Position numbers and translations under genes: made by a program. Positions 1 through 6,874 of a stretch of DNA of 17,152 nucleotides are shown piece after piece. The notes below the pieces were generated by a model. That model did no database searches. It was not told where the DNA came from and worked only from the letters and a program-made list of their open reading frames with translations. Each line of letters begins with the position of its first letter. Positions within the stretch are counted from its first letter, which is position 1. Origin of the DNA: Candidatus Zhuqueibacterota bacterium (GTDB lineage: Bacteria > BS750m-G25); the NCBI GenBank assembly GCA_016783505.1, contig JADHWK010000047.1:1-17152 (forward strand), written 5' to 3'.

Positions 1-21
1 CCGGATTCCGGATTCCGGGGG
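1..21. repeat. Heptad tandem repeat inside hypF (linker)
   Basis: Two identical units CCGGATT (1-7, 8-14) and a degenerate third unit CCGGGGG (15-21). The array runs off the left edge, so its full length is unknown. It falls in frame in the stretch just upstream of the YrdC-like domain of HypF, which in the family is a linker after the zinc fingers. Confidence 0.6.
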
Positions 22-1714
22 GGATGTTATCTCGGCGGCCTGTGAATTGCTGAAGCAGGGGAGAATCCTCGCCGTCAAGGGGTTGGGGGGTTTTCATCTG
101 GCCTGTGATGCATTGAACGAAGATGCGGTTCAGAGGTTGCGGTCAAGGAAATTCCGGGAGGATAAGCCCTTCGCCCTGATGATGAAGGATATAAATACTA
201 TTAAAAAGCTCTGCTATGTTAATCATGTGGAAGAGGAATTACTGAACTCTGTTAACCGCCCCATTGTTCTTCTAAAGAGACGCAAAGAATGTCCAGTGGC
301 TGAAGCAGTGGCACCGGAATATCCCAATTTAGGGGTGATGCTTCCCTATTCCCCCCTTCACCACCTGTTGCTCAAAGAGTCAGGTTTGGTTTTGGTGATG
401 ACCTCGGGGAATATCAGTGATGAGCCCATCGCCTATCAGAACGATGAGGCCAAGGATAGGTTAAAGGACATTGCCGACTATTTTTTGATCCATGACCGGG
501 ACATTCACATCCGCAGCGACGATTCGGTAATCCGGGTGGTGAATGGGAGGGAGATGATCCTCAGGCGATCGCGGGGCTATGTTCCCGAGCCCATCAGATT
601 GCACTTTCGTTTCCAAAAACCCGTTCTGGCCTGCGGACCGGAGTTGAAAAATACCTTTTGCCTGGCCCGGGAGGATCTGGCTCTTGTTGGTCATCATATA
701 GGAGATCTGGAAAATTTGGAGACCCTGAAATCGTTTGAGGAGGGCATCAACCATTTTCAGAAGATTTTCTATACCAAACCCCAAGTTATCGCCTATGATC
801 TGCATCCCAATTATTTGAGTACCAAGTATGCCCTCGATCTTGCTTCTCGCCACCCGCAACTGATAACCATCGGCGTCCAGCACCACCACGCCCATATCGT
901 TAGTTGTATGGCTGAGAACGGTGTCCAGGAAAGAGTCATCGGCATCGCCTTAGATGGAACCGGATACGGCCCCGATGGGACGGTCTGGGGGGGTGAGATT
1001 TTGCTCGCAGATCTTAAGTCCTACGTGAGGGTAGGCCATTTCGATTACGTCCCCATGCCCGGGGGGGAAAGGGCCATCAAAGAGCCCTGGCGGATGGCGG
1101 TAAGCTATCTTTATCAAATATTCGGCAGGGATTTTATGGATTTAGACATTCCTTTCAATCATCATCTTGACAGAAGAAAATTAAATGTTATCCTTAAGAT
1201 GATCGAAAGCGAGGTGAACTGTCCCCTTACCTCCTCCTGCGGCAGGCTATTCGACGGGGTCGCCTCTTTGATCGGGCTTCGGAATGAGGTACATTACGAA
1301 GGGCAGGCGGCGGTGGAATTGGAGAACGTGATTAGTGATTCGGGATCCGTGATTCGTGATCCCTATTCTTTTAAGATTGATAAGTCAGCCAGGAAACTCA
1401 TTATCTTAACGGGACCGATTATCAAACAGGTAGTGCAGGATTTGCAAAAAGGTTCTGGGATAGGGATAATCAGTCAGAAATTCCATGATGTTTTAGTCCG
1501 GATTTTTGAAGAGGTCGCCGAAGAACTTCGGCTAAGGACCCGGATTGACAAAATTGCTCTAAGCGGTGGATGCTTTCAGAATATTTATTTGTTGACCCAT
1601 TTAAAGGAAAAGTTAGAAGGGTCGGGTTTTACCGTCTATACCCATTCTAAGGTGCCCCCCAATGACGGAGGTATCTCATTGGGGCAGGCGGTTGTGGCTA
1701 ATTTCAATCCCTAA
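2..1714 (+). CDS. hypF: HypF, carbamoyltransferase (5' partial)
   Basis: HypF converts carbamoyl phosphate and ATP to carbamoyl-AMP and passes the carbamoyl group to the C-terminal cysteine of HypE, the first step of cyanide ligand synthesis for [NiFe] hydrogenase. The frame is open to the window edge, so the TTG at 47 is not the start; about 570 residues are present against roughly 750 for the family. The missing part is the acylphosphatase and zinc-finger region. Numbering from base 2, the YrdC-like domain begins near residue 10 with KGLGGFHLACDA and includes VMTSGNISDEPI. The Kae1/TobZ-like domain has HHHAHIVSCMAENG (from residue 294), LDGTGYGPDGTVWGGE and SGGCFQN near the C terminus. Two interdomain or loop segments are encoded by 7-base tandem repeats (1-21 and 1328-1362). 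It heads a run with hypC, hypD and hypE. Identification is secure. Confidence 0.97.
   Translation, partial: RIPDSGGDVISAACELLKQGRILAVKGLGGFHLACDALNEDAVQRLRSRKFREDKPFALMMKDINTIKKLCYVNHVEEELLNSVNRPIVLLKRRKECPVAEAVAPEYPNLGVMLPYSPLHHLLLKESGLVLVMTSGNISDEPIAYQNDEAKDRLKDIADYFLIHDRDIHIRSDDSVIRVVNGREMILRRSRGYVPEPIRLHFRFQKPVLACGPELKNTFCLAREDLALVGHHIGDLENLETLKSFEEGINHFQKIFYTKPQVIAYDLHPNYLSTKYALDLASRHPQLITIGVQHHHAHIVSCMAENGVQERVIGIALDGTGYGPDGTVWGGEILLADLKSYVRVGHFDYVPMPGGERAIKEPWRMAVSYLYQIFGRDFMDLDIPFNHHLDRRKLNVILKMIESEVNCPLTSSCGRLFDGVASLIGLRNEVHYEGQAAVELENVISDSGSVIRDPYSFKIDKSARKLIILTGPIIKQVVQDLQKGSGIGIISQKFHDVLVRIFEEVAEELRLRTRIDKIALSGGCFQNIYLLTHLKEKLEGSGFTVYTHSKVPPNDGGISLGQAVVANFNP
1328..1362. repeat. 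Heptad tandem repeat inside hypF (loop)
   Basis: Five contiguous 7-base units: GTGATTA, GTGATTC, GGGATCC, GTGATTC, GTGATCC. They are translated as part of HypF (about VISDSGSVIRDP), between the EGQAAVELE segment and the following PYSFKI segment, where the family has a variable loop. The reading frame continues intact through the repeat. Confidence 0.75.
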
Positions 1715-1931
1715 TGCAAAAGACATTAAAACACACTTGAAAAGTTAATCTTTTAGGATTTTAAAAGGCTAACGCCTTAACTCCAAGATTTTTTGGGCTA
1801 AATCGAGTAGAAGTAAAAAGGAAGGTTCGAGTATTACCTCTCAAGAATTGATCCTGTGTCATCCTGTTTATCCTGTCTACTAAGATTTCTTAATTATGTG
1901 GACGGTTAGTTTTAAAAAGATGGAGAGGTAG
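1715..1931. other. hypF-hypC intergenic gap
   Basis: This 217-base gap has no convincing ORF. It contains a weak hairpin (AAGGC 1766-1770 with GCCTT 1775-1779) followed ten bases later by T6 at 1790-1795, a poor terminator candidate. It also contains three degenerate copies of a 9-10 base unit beginning ATCCTGT (1851-1878). The hypC ribosome binding site GGAGAGG lies at 1922-1928. I see no clear promoter. Confidence 0.5.
1851..1878. repeat. ATCCTGT short tandem repeat
   Basis: Three consecutive copies: ATCCTGTGTC (10), ATCCTGTTT (9) and ATCCTGTCT (9). This is an intergenic short tandem repeat between hypF and hypC, with a different unit and period from the heptads elsewhere in the window. 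Confidence 0.6.
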
Positions 1932-2159
1932 ATGTGCTTAGCGGTGCCAATGAAGGTGATCAAGATTGATGGGCAGGATGGACTGGTGGAGATAGGGGGG
2001 GTTAGGGGGGGTGTAAACCTTCAATTGGTGGAAAATATAAAAGTAGGGGATTATGTAATCGTCCACGCCGGGTTTGCCATCGAAAAGCTGGATGAGGAAG
2101 AGGCGCAAAAGACAATCGCTATGTTTAAAGAAATGGAAAGGATGGCGTCCCGGTGCTAA
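1932..2159 (+). CDS. hypC: HypC, hydrogenase maturation chaperone
   Basis: A 75-residue HypC/HybG-family protein. HypC binds HypD, carries the Fe(CN)2CO unit and delivers it to the hydrogenase large-subunit precursor. The start is fixed by the essential N-terminal Cys2 (MCLAVPMKV), which must be exposed after Met removal, and by GGAGAGG seven bases or less upstream. The family signature HAGFAI is present with His45. Length is normal. The gene contains two G7 tracts (1995-2001 and 2005-2011) three bases apart that encode GGVRGGV; these are slippage-prone but the frame is intact here. Confidence 0.96.
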   Translation: MCLAVPMKVIKIDGQDGLVEIGGVRGGVNLQLVENIKVGDYVIVHAGFAIEKLDEEEAQKTIAMFKEMERMASRC

Positions 2160-2163
2160 GTGT

Positions 2164-2250
2164 GAAGTTCGAAGTTTGAAGTTTGAAGTGAGAAATCGGA
2201 AGCTTGAAATTGGTGAGTGATAATTGCTGATTGTTGATTGATAATTGCTG
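2164..2250. repeat. Heptad repeats, GAAGTTT and ATTGCTG families
   Basis: Seven uninterrupted 7-base units (GAAGTTC, GAAGTTT, GAAGTTT, GAAGTGA, GAAATCG, GAAGCTT, GAAATTG) at 2164-2212. After a short spacer come ATTGCTG, ATTGTTG, ATTGATA, ATTGCTG at 2223-2250. The array begins five bases after the hypC stop codon. Confidence 0.8.
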
Positions 2251-2316
2251 CACTAGCCGTAGTGATCCATGTTTTCGTGATTTCAATTCCTGAACCCCTG
2301 GGCCTGGCTAGGGACA

Positions 2317-2339
2317 TGCCCCTGATCTAATCAGGGGCA
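2317..2339. repeat. Perfect 10-base inverted repeat (hairpin)
   Basis: TGCCCCTGAT (2317-2326) and ATCAGGGGCA (2330-2339) are exact reverse complements separated by CTA. A second, outer pair TTCCTGA / TCAGGAA flanks it. No T tract follows, so a standard intrinsic terminator is unlikely. It may stabilise RNA or be part of a small fold-back element. Confidence 0.7.
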
Positions 2340-2363
2340 GGCTCTGTCAGGAACAGGTTTTAA

Positions 2364-2398
2364 ACTTCGCACTCCGAACTCCGCACCTCGCACTTGCT
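2364..2398. repeat. Heptad repeat, inverted sense
   Basis: Five phased units: ACTTCGC, ACTCCGA, ACTCCGC, ACCTCGC, ACTTGCT. On the opposite strand they read GCGAAGT, TCGGAGT and so on, resembling the GAAGTTC array at 2164-2212. The two arrays therefore face each other around the hairpin. Confidence 0.7.
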
Positions 2399-2498
2399 CG
2401 GTGAGGACACCTTTGCCCTAGTTACCTAATCAGGCCCAGGCCTCTTAACAATTTACAATAATTATTTGTATCTATACTATTACAATGATTATAAAACC

Positions 2499-3581
2499 AT
2501 GAAATACGTTGATGAATTTCGGAATAATCGTGTCGCCCAACGCCTTTCCGAGGAGATAAAATCCCTTGCCAGGGATAGGGAAATGACCTTCATGGAGGTC
2601 TGCGGGGGGCACACCATTGCCATATTTAAATATGGGTTGAGGGACTTTCTGCCTCCGGGGATTCATCTGATCTCCGGTCCTGGATGCCCGGTCTGCGTGA
2701 CCCCCACCGGGTTCATTGACCGGGCGGTGGCCCTGTCACGACGGAAAGAGGTGATCATCGCCACCTTTGGGGATATGATCCGGGTCCCCGGGTCATCGTC
2801 CAGCCTCCGGGAGGAAAAGGCCCAGGGAGCAGATGTCTGGGTGGTCTATTCAGCCATGGATGCCATACCTGTTGCCAGAGACAATCCGGACAAAAAGGTG
2901 GTGTTTTTAGGCATAGGGTTTGAAACCACCGCTCCCACCATTGCCGCTACCATCCTGCAAGCTGACCGTTTAAGATTATCCAATTTCTTCGTCCTCAGCA
3001 CCCTGAAGACCATGCCCAACGCCTTAAAAGCCCTGCTGGAGGGCGATGATATGGGGATTCAGGGGTTCATTTGTCCAGGACACGTGAGCACCATCACCGG
3101 TCTGGGAATCTACGAATTCATCGCCCGGGACTATGGAGTGCCCTGCGTCATATCGGGCTTTGAACCCACTGACATTTTGCAAACCCTTTACATGTTGACC
3201 CGACAGGTGGGGGACGGAGTTGCTAAAGTAGAAAGCCAATACACCCGAACGGTGAAGCGGGAAGGGAACCCCTTGGCTCAGAAGACAATGATGGCTGTGT
3301 TCGAGCCCTGTGATATGGAATGGAGGGGGCTGGGAATCATTCCGGGCAGCGGGCTTAAAATCAGGGATGAATTTGTCCGGTTCAACGCGCTTCAACATTT
3401 TGATGTGGAAGTGGAACCGACCCGGCAGGAGCCGGGTTGCATCTGCGGGGACGTGATGAGGGGGGCCAAGACCCCCCTGGACTGTAAGTTGTTCAAGAAA
3501 ACCTGTACCCCGGCTAATCCAGCCGGGGCCTGCATGGTTTCCGAGGAAGGGACGTGTGCTACGTATTTTAAGTACACCTAA
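2499..3581 (+). CDS. hypD: HypD, Fe(CN)2CO assembly scaffold
   Basis: HypD is the [4Fe-4S] scaffold on which, with HypC, the Fe(CN)2CO unit is assembled using cyanide from HypE. I take ATG 2499 (MKYVDEF), which matches the usual family N terminus, over an in-frame TTG at 2466 that would add a Tyr-rich 11-residue extension. The product is 360 residues, normal for the family. Conserved motifs are MEVCGGHT (Cys35, His38), GPGCPVCVTP (Cys63, Cys66), ICPGHVSTITG and GFEPTDIL. A C-terminal cysteine-rich segment follows (Cys314, 316, 329, 336, 345, 353). No good ribosome binding site is visible. The stop is one base before the chosen hypE start, so the two are probably translated together. Confidence 0.96.
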   Translation: MKYVDEFRNNRVAQRLSEEIKSLARDREMTFMEVCGGHTIAIFKYGLRDFLPPGIHLISGPGCPVCVTPTGFIDRAVALSRRKEVIIATFGDMIRVPGSSSSLREEKAQGADVWVVYSAMDAIPVARDNPDKKVVFLGIGFETTAPTIAATILQADRLRLSNFFVLSTLKTMPNALKALLEGDDMGIQGFICPGHVSTITGLGIYEFIARDYGVPCVISGFEPTDILQTLYMLTRQVGDGVAKVESQYTRTVKREGNPLAQKTMMAVFEPCDMEWRGLGIIPGSGLKIRDEFVRFNALQHFDVEVEPTRQEPGCICGDVMRGAKTPLDCKLFKKTCTPANPAGACMVSEEGTCATYFKYT

Positions 3582-3582
3582 A

Positions 3583-4596
3583 ATGAAAACGGACGAAAAA
3601 ATCACCCTGGCCCACGGCGGTGGGGGAAGGCTATCACGGGACTTTATCAAGAAAGTCCTGCTGCGATATTTTGGCAATCCCATTCTTTCCGAACTTCAGG
3701 ATTCGGCCACATTTGACCTGACTGGAAACCGGGTCGCCTTCACCACTGACTCCTACGTGGTCAAACCCCTCTTCTTCCCGGGTGGAGACATCGGAAAGCT
3801 GGCGGTGGCGGGAACCATCAATGACCTGGCGGTGGTGGGTGCTCAGCCCCTCTATCTTTCCTGTGGGTTGATTATAGAAGAGGGGTTCGAACTGGGTCAA
3901 TTGGAACGGATATTGGGGTCAATGCAGGAGACGGCCCGAAAAGCCGGGGTGAAGGTGGTGGCCGGGGATACCAAGGTGGTGGAGAAAAAAGGGGCCGATC
4001 AGCTTTTTATCAACACTGCTGGAATAGGGTTAATCAGGAAGGACCGATGCTTAAGCCCAGTCGGGCCTGGGATCGGGGACAAGATTATTATCAATGGGGG
4101 TTTGGGTGAACACGAAGCAGCGGTGATTTCTAGCCGGGAGGGGTTTGACTTCGAGACCGAAGTTGTCAGCGACTGCGTCCCTTTAAATGACTTGATTCAG
4201 GGCATTTTGAAGGTTTCCCCAAACGTGAAGTGGATGCGGGACCCTACCCGGGGGGGGCTGGCCGCCATCCTCAACGAGCTGGTTGAAGGAAAGCCCTTTG
4301 GGATCCGGATCGAAGAAGCCCAAATCCCGGTCAAAGAGGCGGTTAAGGGGATTTGTGAGCTGCTGGGGTTTGATCCCCTTTACATGGTGAACGAAGGAAA
4401 GGTAGTACTGGTTGTGGCCTGGGAAGACGCCGATCGGGTCCTGAAGATTATGCAGAAACATCCTCTGGGTGGGGAGAGCCGCATCATCGGGGAGATCGTT
4501 CCCGAACCGGAAGGCAAGGTGGTTTTGAAGACGGGGGTTGGGGGGCATCGGGTAGTGGATATGATGGTGGGGGAAATGCTGCCGCGGATCTGTTAG
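3583..4596 (+). CDS. hypE: HypE, thiocarbamate dehydratase
   Basis: HypE takes the carbamoyl group from HypF on its C-terminal cysteine, dehydrates it with ATP to a thiocyanate and donates cyanide to HypC-HypD. The ATG at 3583 gives 337 residues and the usual ITLAHGGGGRL opening; a GTG at 3556 inside hypD would add nine unrelated residues. The PurM/AIR-synthase-like ATP fold shows TTDSYVV, GTINDLAVVGAQP and AGDTKVVEK. The family-defining C terminus LPRIC is intact, with Cys337 as the acceptor. A G8 tract (4250-4257) lies in the gene. Directly after the stop come octamer repeats and then the terminator that closes the hyp run. Confidence 0.97.
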   Translation: MKTDEKITLAHGGGGRLSRDFIKKVLLRYFGNPILSELQDSATFDLTGNRVAFTTDSYVVKPLFFPGGDIGKLAVAGTINDLAVVGAQPLYLSCGLIIEEGFELGQLERILGSMQETARKAGVKVVAGDTKVVEKKGADQLFINTAGIGLIRKDRCLSPVGPGIGDKIIINGGLGEHEAAVISSREGFDFETEVVSDCVPLNDLIQGILKVSPNVKWMRDPTRGGLAAILNELVEGKPFGIRIEEAQIPVKEAVKGICELLGFDPLYMVNEGKVVLVVAWEDADRVLKIMQKHPLGGESRIIGEIVPEPEGKVVLKTGVGGHRVVDMMVGEMLPRIC

Positions 4597-4645
4597 ATGG
4601 GAATAATAGAATGATGGAATAATGGATGAATGGAACAATGGATGG
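4597..4645. repeat. ATGGAAYA octamer tandem repeat
   Basis: Starting at the base after the hypE stop: a 9-base unit ATGGGAATA, then 8-base units ATAGAATG, ATGGAATA, ATGGATGA, ATGGAACA, ATGGATGG. Period is 8, not 7. No ORF or site is evident in it. Confidence 0.75.
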
Positions 4646-4700
4646 TTGGGTTCAACATTCTCCACGGCTATAAGACAGGATTCCATAGTTTGACCTGATT

Positions 4701-4732
4701 AGGGGGTTCTTTAGAAAAAAAACCCTCTTTTT
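4701..4732 (+). terminator. Rho-independent terminator after hypE
   Basis: A 12-position stem (4701-4712 with 4717-4728) has one mismatch and one G-T pair and closes on the tetraloop AGAA. It is followed by a run of five T (4728-4732). It lies about 105 bases after the hypE stop and immediately before the rex promoter, separating the hyp transcript from the rex-hdr transcript. Confidence 0.85.
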
Positions 4733-4735
4733 CAC

Positions 4736-4764
4736 TTGACAAAAATGTTTTTATTCTTTATCTT
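4736..4764 (+). promoter_or_regulatory. Sigma70-type promoter of the rex-hdr operon
   Basis: A perfect -35 box TTGACA (4736-4741), a 17-base spacer and a -10 box TATCTT (4759-4764, 4 of 6). Expected transcription start is near 4771, giving a leader of about 20 bases to the rex TTG start. The terminator immediately upstream and the Rex site immediately downstream support the call. Confidence 0.8.
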
Positions 4765-4767
4765 TAT

Positions 4768-4785
4768 ATGTTAAAAATTTAACGA
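4768..4785 (+). promoter_or_regulatory. Rex operator (NADH/NAD+-responsive)
   Basis: ATGTTAA-N4-TTAACGA matches the known Rex-box pattern TTGTTAA-N4-TTAACAA except at the outer first base and the penultimate base, with an exact GTTAA/TTAAC inverted core. It begins four bases after the -10 box and covers the expected start of transcription, so bound Rex should block initiation. Because the first gene of the transcript is rex itself, this predicts autoregulation and release of repression at high NADH/NAD+. Confidence 0.85.
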
Positions 4786-4789
4786 TCTT

Positions 4790-5419
4790 TTGTTGACCAA
4801 GAAGAAAATTCCCCAGAGTACCGTCTGGAGACTCTCCCAGTATCTGAATTGTCTCAGCTTACTTTCCTCCGAGAAATGCCGGGAAATCTCCTCCCATGAA
4901 TTGGCTGAAAGGGTGGGCGTAAAGTCCACCCAGATCAGGCAGGATTTCCATTATTTTGGGGGATTCGGCCAGCCCGGATGCCGTTATAATGTGGGCCAGT
5001 TGATCGGGGAACTGGAGGCCATCTTAGGTCTTGACAAACCCCAGAACATGATCATCGTGGGAGCGGGAAATATCGGCCAGGCCCTGGCCCATTACGATAA
5101 ATTTGAGCCCCTGGGCTTTAGGCTGAAGGGAATCTTTGATGTTAACCCCAGATTGTTCGGGCTTAAGATCAGGGGTGTTGGGGTCAGGGATGTGAAAGAG
5201 CTGCCCCGATTTGTCAAAGATCACCACATTAGAATTGGCATCATCACCACCCCGGCCCGGGTGGCTCAGTCGGTGGCTGATCTTTTGGTTCGCATAAAGA
5301 TAAAGGGAATCTGGAATTTTTCGCCGATGAATGTCACCGCCCCGGAAGGGGTTTCCATGGTAAACGAGAACCTTTCGGTGGGTTTAATGACCCTATCCCA
5401 TAAGATCAAAGGAGGTTGA
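4790..5419 (+). CDS. rex: Rex, redox-sensing transcriptional repressor
   Basis: Rex senses the NADH/NAD+ ratio; NADH binding releases it from DNA. The 209-residue length is standard. Residues about 1-85 form the winged-helix DNA-binding domain, including ELAERVGVKSTQIRQD and a YFGGFGQPGCRYNV segment. Residues about 85 onward form the Rossmann domain with VGAGNIGQAL and FDVNP. The C-terminal stretch has IWNFSPMNV, family-typical for the domain-swapped dimer. The start is TTG at 4790 or 4793: an in-frame TAA at 4772 blocks any upstream start and there is no nearby ATG. No Shine-Dalgarno is visible, which is unusual. hdrC starts five bases after the stop, with GGAGG inside the rex 3' end. Confidence 0.96.
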   Translation: MLTKKKIPQSTVWRLSQYLNCLSLLSSEKCREISSHELAERVGVKSTQIRQDFHYFGGFGQPGCRYNVGQLIGELEAILGLDKPQNMIIVGAGNIGQALAHYDKFEPLGFRLKGIFDVNPRLFGLKIRGVGVRDVKELPRFVKDHHIRIGIITTPARVAQSVADLLVRIKIKGIWNFSPMNVTAPEGVSMVNENLSVGLMTLSHKIKGG

Positions 5420-5423
5420 TGGA

Positions 5424-5999
5424 ATGAAAGTCGAAAGGGTTATCAAATACGAAGCGGAGTTGGACAAAGATTTTTCCCAATGGGTAGTTTCCGTCCCAGG
5501 GGGCGAGCAGATACGGGATTGTATCCAGTGCGGTACCTGTAGTGCCACCTGTCCCCTGAGTATCTATATGGACTATACCCCGAGGAAGATTATCCTCATG
5601 GCCCATCAAGGGTTCAAAGAGGAAGTTTTAAGGAGTTTTACCCCCTGGCTGTGCGCTTCTTGTTATGCCTGTATGGTCAACTGCCCCCGGGAGATAAAGA
5701 TTACCGAGATTATGTATATTTTGAAGGAAAAGGCGATAGAAGAGGGGATGTATCCTAAGAGATTTCCCATACCCGTCTTGGCCCGAGAGTTCACCCGTAT
5801 GATCGTAAAGAAGGGTCGAAACCCGGAGACAAAACTGATCATTGCCCTGGCCCTGAGGACCAACCCGTTGAACCTGCTGAAAATGGCCCCGCTGGGTCTT
5901 CGGTTGATGAAAGCAGGTCGGTTGGAAATAATGACTAAGTCTATCAAGGGTAAGGACCAGCTTAAGACCATGTTGCAATCCCTGGAGGCGACGACATGA
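5424..5999 (+). CDS. hdrC: HdrC-like heterodisulfide reductase Fe-S subunit
   Basis: HdrC passes electrons between HdrA and HdrB in heterodisulfide-reductase-type complexes. This 191-residue protein has two ferredoxin motifs: Cys33-x2-Cys36-x2-Cys39-x3-Cys43-Pro and Cys77-x2-Cys80-x2-Cys83-x3-Cys87-Pro, each expected to bind a [4Fe-4S] cluster. The remainder (about 100-191) is helical and basic, without membrane segments, so this is the soluble type. GGAGG at 5411-5415 supports ATG 5424. The stop overlaps the hdrB ATG by four bases. In bacteria without coenzyme M the heterodisulfide is not the substrate; the physiological acceptor of HdrB is unknown here. Confidence 0.94.
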   Translation: MKVERVIKYEAELDKDFSQWVVSVPGGEQIRDCIQCGTCSATCPLSIYMDYTPRKIILMAHQGFKEEVLRSFTPWLCASCYACMVNCPREIKITEIMYILKEKAIEEGMYPKRFPIPVLAREFTRMIVKKGRNPETKLIIALALRTNPLNLLKMAPLGLRLMKAGRLEIMTKSIKGKDQLKTMLQSLEATT

Positions 6000-6862
6000 A
6001 AGAATATGCCTACTATCCCGGCTGTTCGGTAAAGGGGACAGCCAAGCATTACGAGGAATCTTTACTGACGGCTTTTGATGTCTTAGGATTGAACCTAACC
6101 GAGCTTGAGGACTGGAACTGCTGCGGGGCGACTCTTGCCCTTGCGGTGAACGAATTAAAATCATTTACCATGGTATCGAGGAATCTGGCGCTGGCTGAAA
6201 AAACGGGTCTCGACATAGTGACTCCCTGCAGTGCTTGCTATCTGGTGCTCCTCAAAACCCAGGATTATATCCGGCGTTATCCCGATATTAAGGCAAAAAT
6301 AGATAGGGCGCTGAAGTCGGTGGGGATGGAATACCGGGGAACGGTGCGGGTGAAACATACCTTAGAAGCCCTGGTGAACGATGTAAAACTGGAAGAGGTT
6401 AAAAATAGGGTGACCCGACCCCTGAAGGGGTTTAAGGTGGCCCCCTACTACGGCTGCCAGATTGTGAGGCCCTATAAGGAGTTTGATCACCCCTTCTATC
6501 CCGATTCTATGGACAGGCTTCTTAAAGCCTTGGGAGCCGAGGTGGTGGATTATCCTCTGAAGACCGACTGCTGTGGGGCTGCCATTGCCGGGACTATGGA
6601 GGAGGTGGGGGTGAGGCTCAATTATGTCCTCCTGAAAGAGGCCCAGAAAAGGGGGGCCAATTGTGTGGTTACGGTCTGTCCCCTGTGCCAGCTTAATCTC
6701 GAACAGTATCAGGGAAAGATAAATAAACGCTTTAATTCGGATATATCCCTTCCCATACTTTATTTCACCCAGCTATTGGGTCTGGCCCTGGGGGTCCCCG
6801 AAGAACGGTTGGGCTTTAACCGGGCGATGGTATCTGCCGATTCGCTTCTGGAGGCTGCTTAG
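5996..6862 (+). CDS. hdrB: HdrB-like subunit with two CCG domains
   Basis: HdrB carries the disulfide-reducing site of heterodisulfide reductases, with two noncubane [4Fe-4S] clusters held by CCG domains. Both motifs are complete in this 288-residue protein: Cys10, Cys42-Cys43, Cys78-x2-Cys81, and Cys154, Cys192-Cys193, Cys228-x2-Cys231. The spacing fits the family pattern C-x31-39-CC-x34-36-C-x2-C, so it should be catalytically competent rather than degenerate. GGAGG at 5984-5988 and the ATGA overlap with hdrC fix the start. hdrA follows after 12 bases. The substrate cannot be read from sequence. Confidence 0.95.
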   Translation: MKEYAYYPGCSVKGTAKHYEESLLTAFDVLGLNLTELEDWNCCGATLALAVNELKSFTMVSRNLALAEKTGLDIVTPCSACYLVLLKTQDYIRRYPDIKAKIDRALKSVGMEYRGTVRVKHTLEALVNDVKLEEVKNRVTRPLKGFKVAPYYGCQIVRPYKEFDHPFYPDSMDRLLKALGAEVVDYPLKTDCCGAAIAGTMEEVGVRLNYVLLKEAQKRGANCVVTVCPLCQLNLEQYQGKINKRFNSDISLPILYFTQLLGLALGVPEERLGFNRAMVSADSLLEAA

Positions 6863-6874
6863 ATAGGAGGTAAT

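Larger units (their letters stand above)
2160..2498. other. Repeat-rich hypC-hypD gap with fold-back structure
   Basis: This 339-base gap has no supportable gene. From the left it holds seven phased heptads of GAAGTTT type (2164-2212), four of ATTGCTG type (2223-2250), a strong hairpin with a 10-base stem (2317-2339), and five phased heptads in the opposite sense (ACTCCGC type, 2364-2398). Longer-range pairs also exist: TTCCTGA with TCAGGAA around the hairpin, and CCTGGGCCTG (2297-2306) with CAGGCCCAGG (2431-2440). The hairpin lacks a T tract. A weak promoter-like pair TTTACA (2452-2457) and TATACT (2473-2478) has only a 15-base spacer. No clear Shine-Dalgarno precedes hypD. Confidence 0.6.

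Noticed and set aside
461-895. Minus-strand open frames such as 461-895, 3024-3683, 4183-4686 and 15918-16715
   Set aside because: All lie antisense to well-identified genes, show no family motifs and have low-complexity shadow composition.
1766-1795. Intrinsic terminator after hypF
   Set aside because: The stem is only five base pairs and the T run starts ten bases later; too weak to call.
2164-2398. CRISPR-like array
   Set aside because: Units are 7 bases, contiguous and degenerate with no spacers, and no cas genes are nearby.
2466-2498. N-terminal extension of HypD from TTG 2466
   Set aside because: The extra residues are Tyr/Asn-rich, lack a ribosome binding site and precede the family-typical start MKYVDEF at 2499; this stretch looks like AT-rich leader.
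3556-3582. N-terminal extension of HypE from GTG 3556
   Set aside because: It overlaps the hypD 3' end and adds residues not seen in HypE; ATG 3583 gives the standard start.
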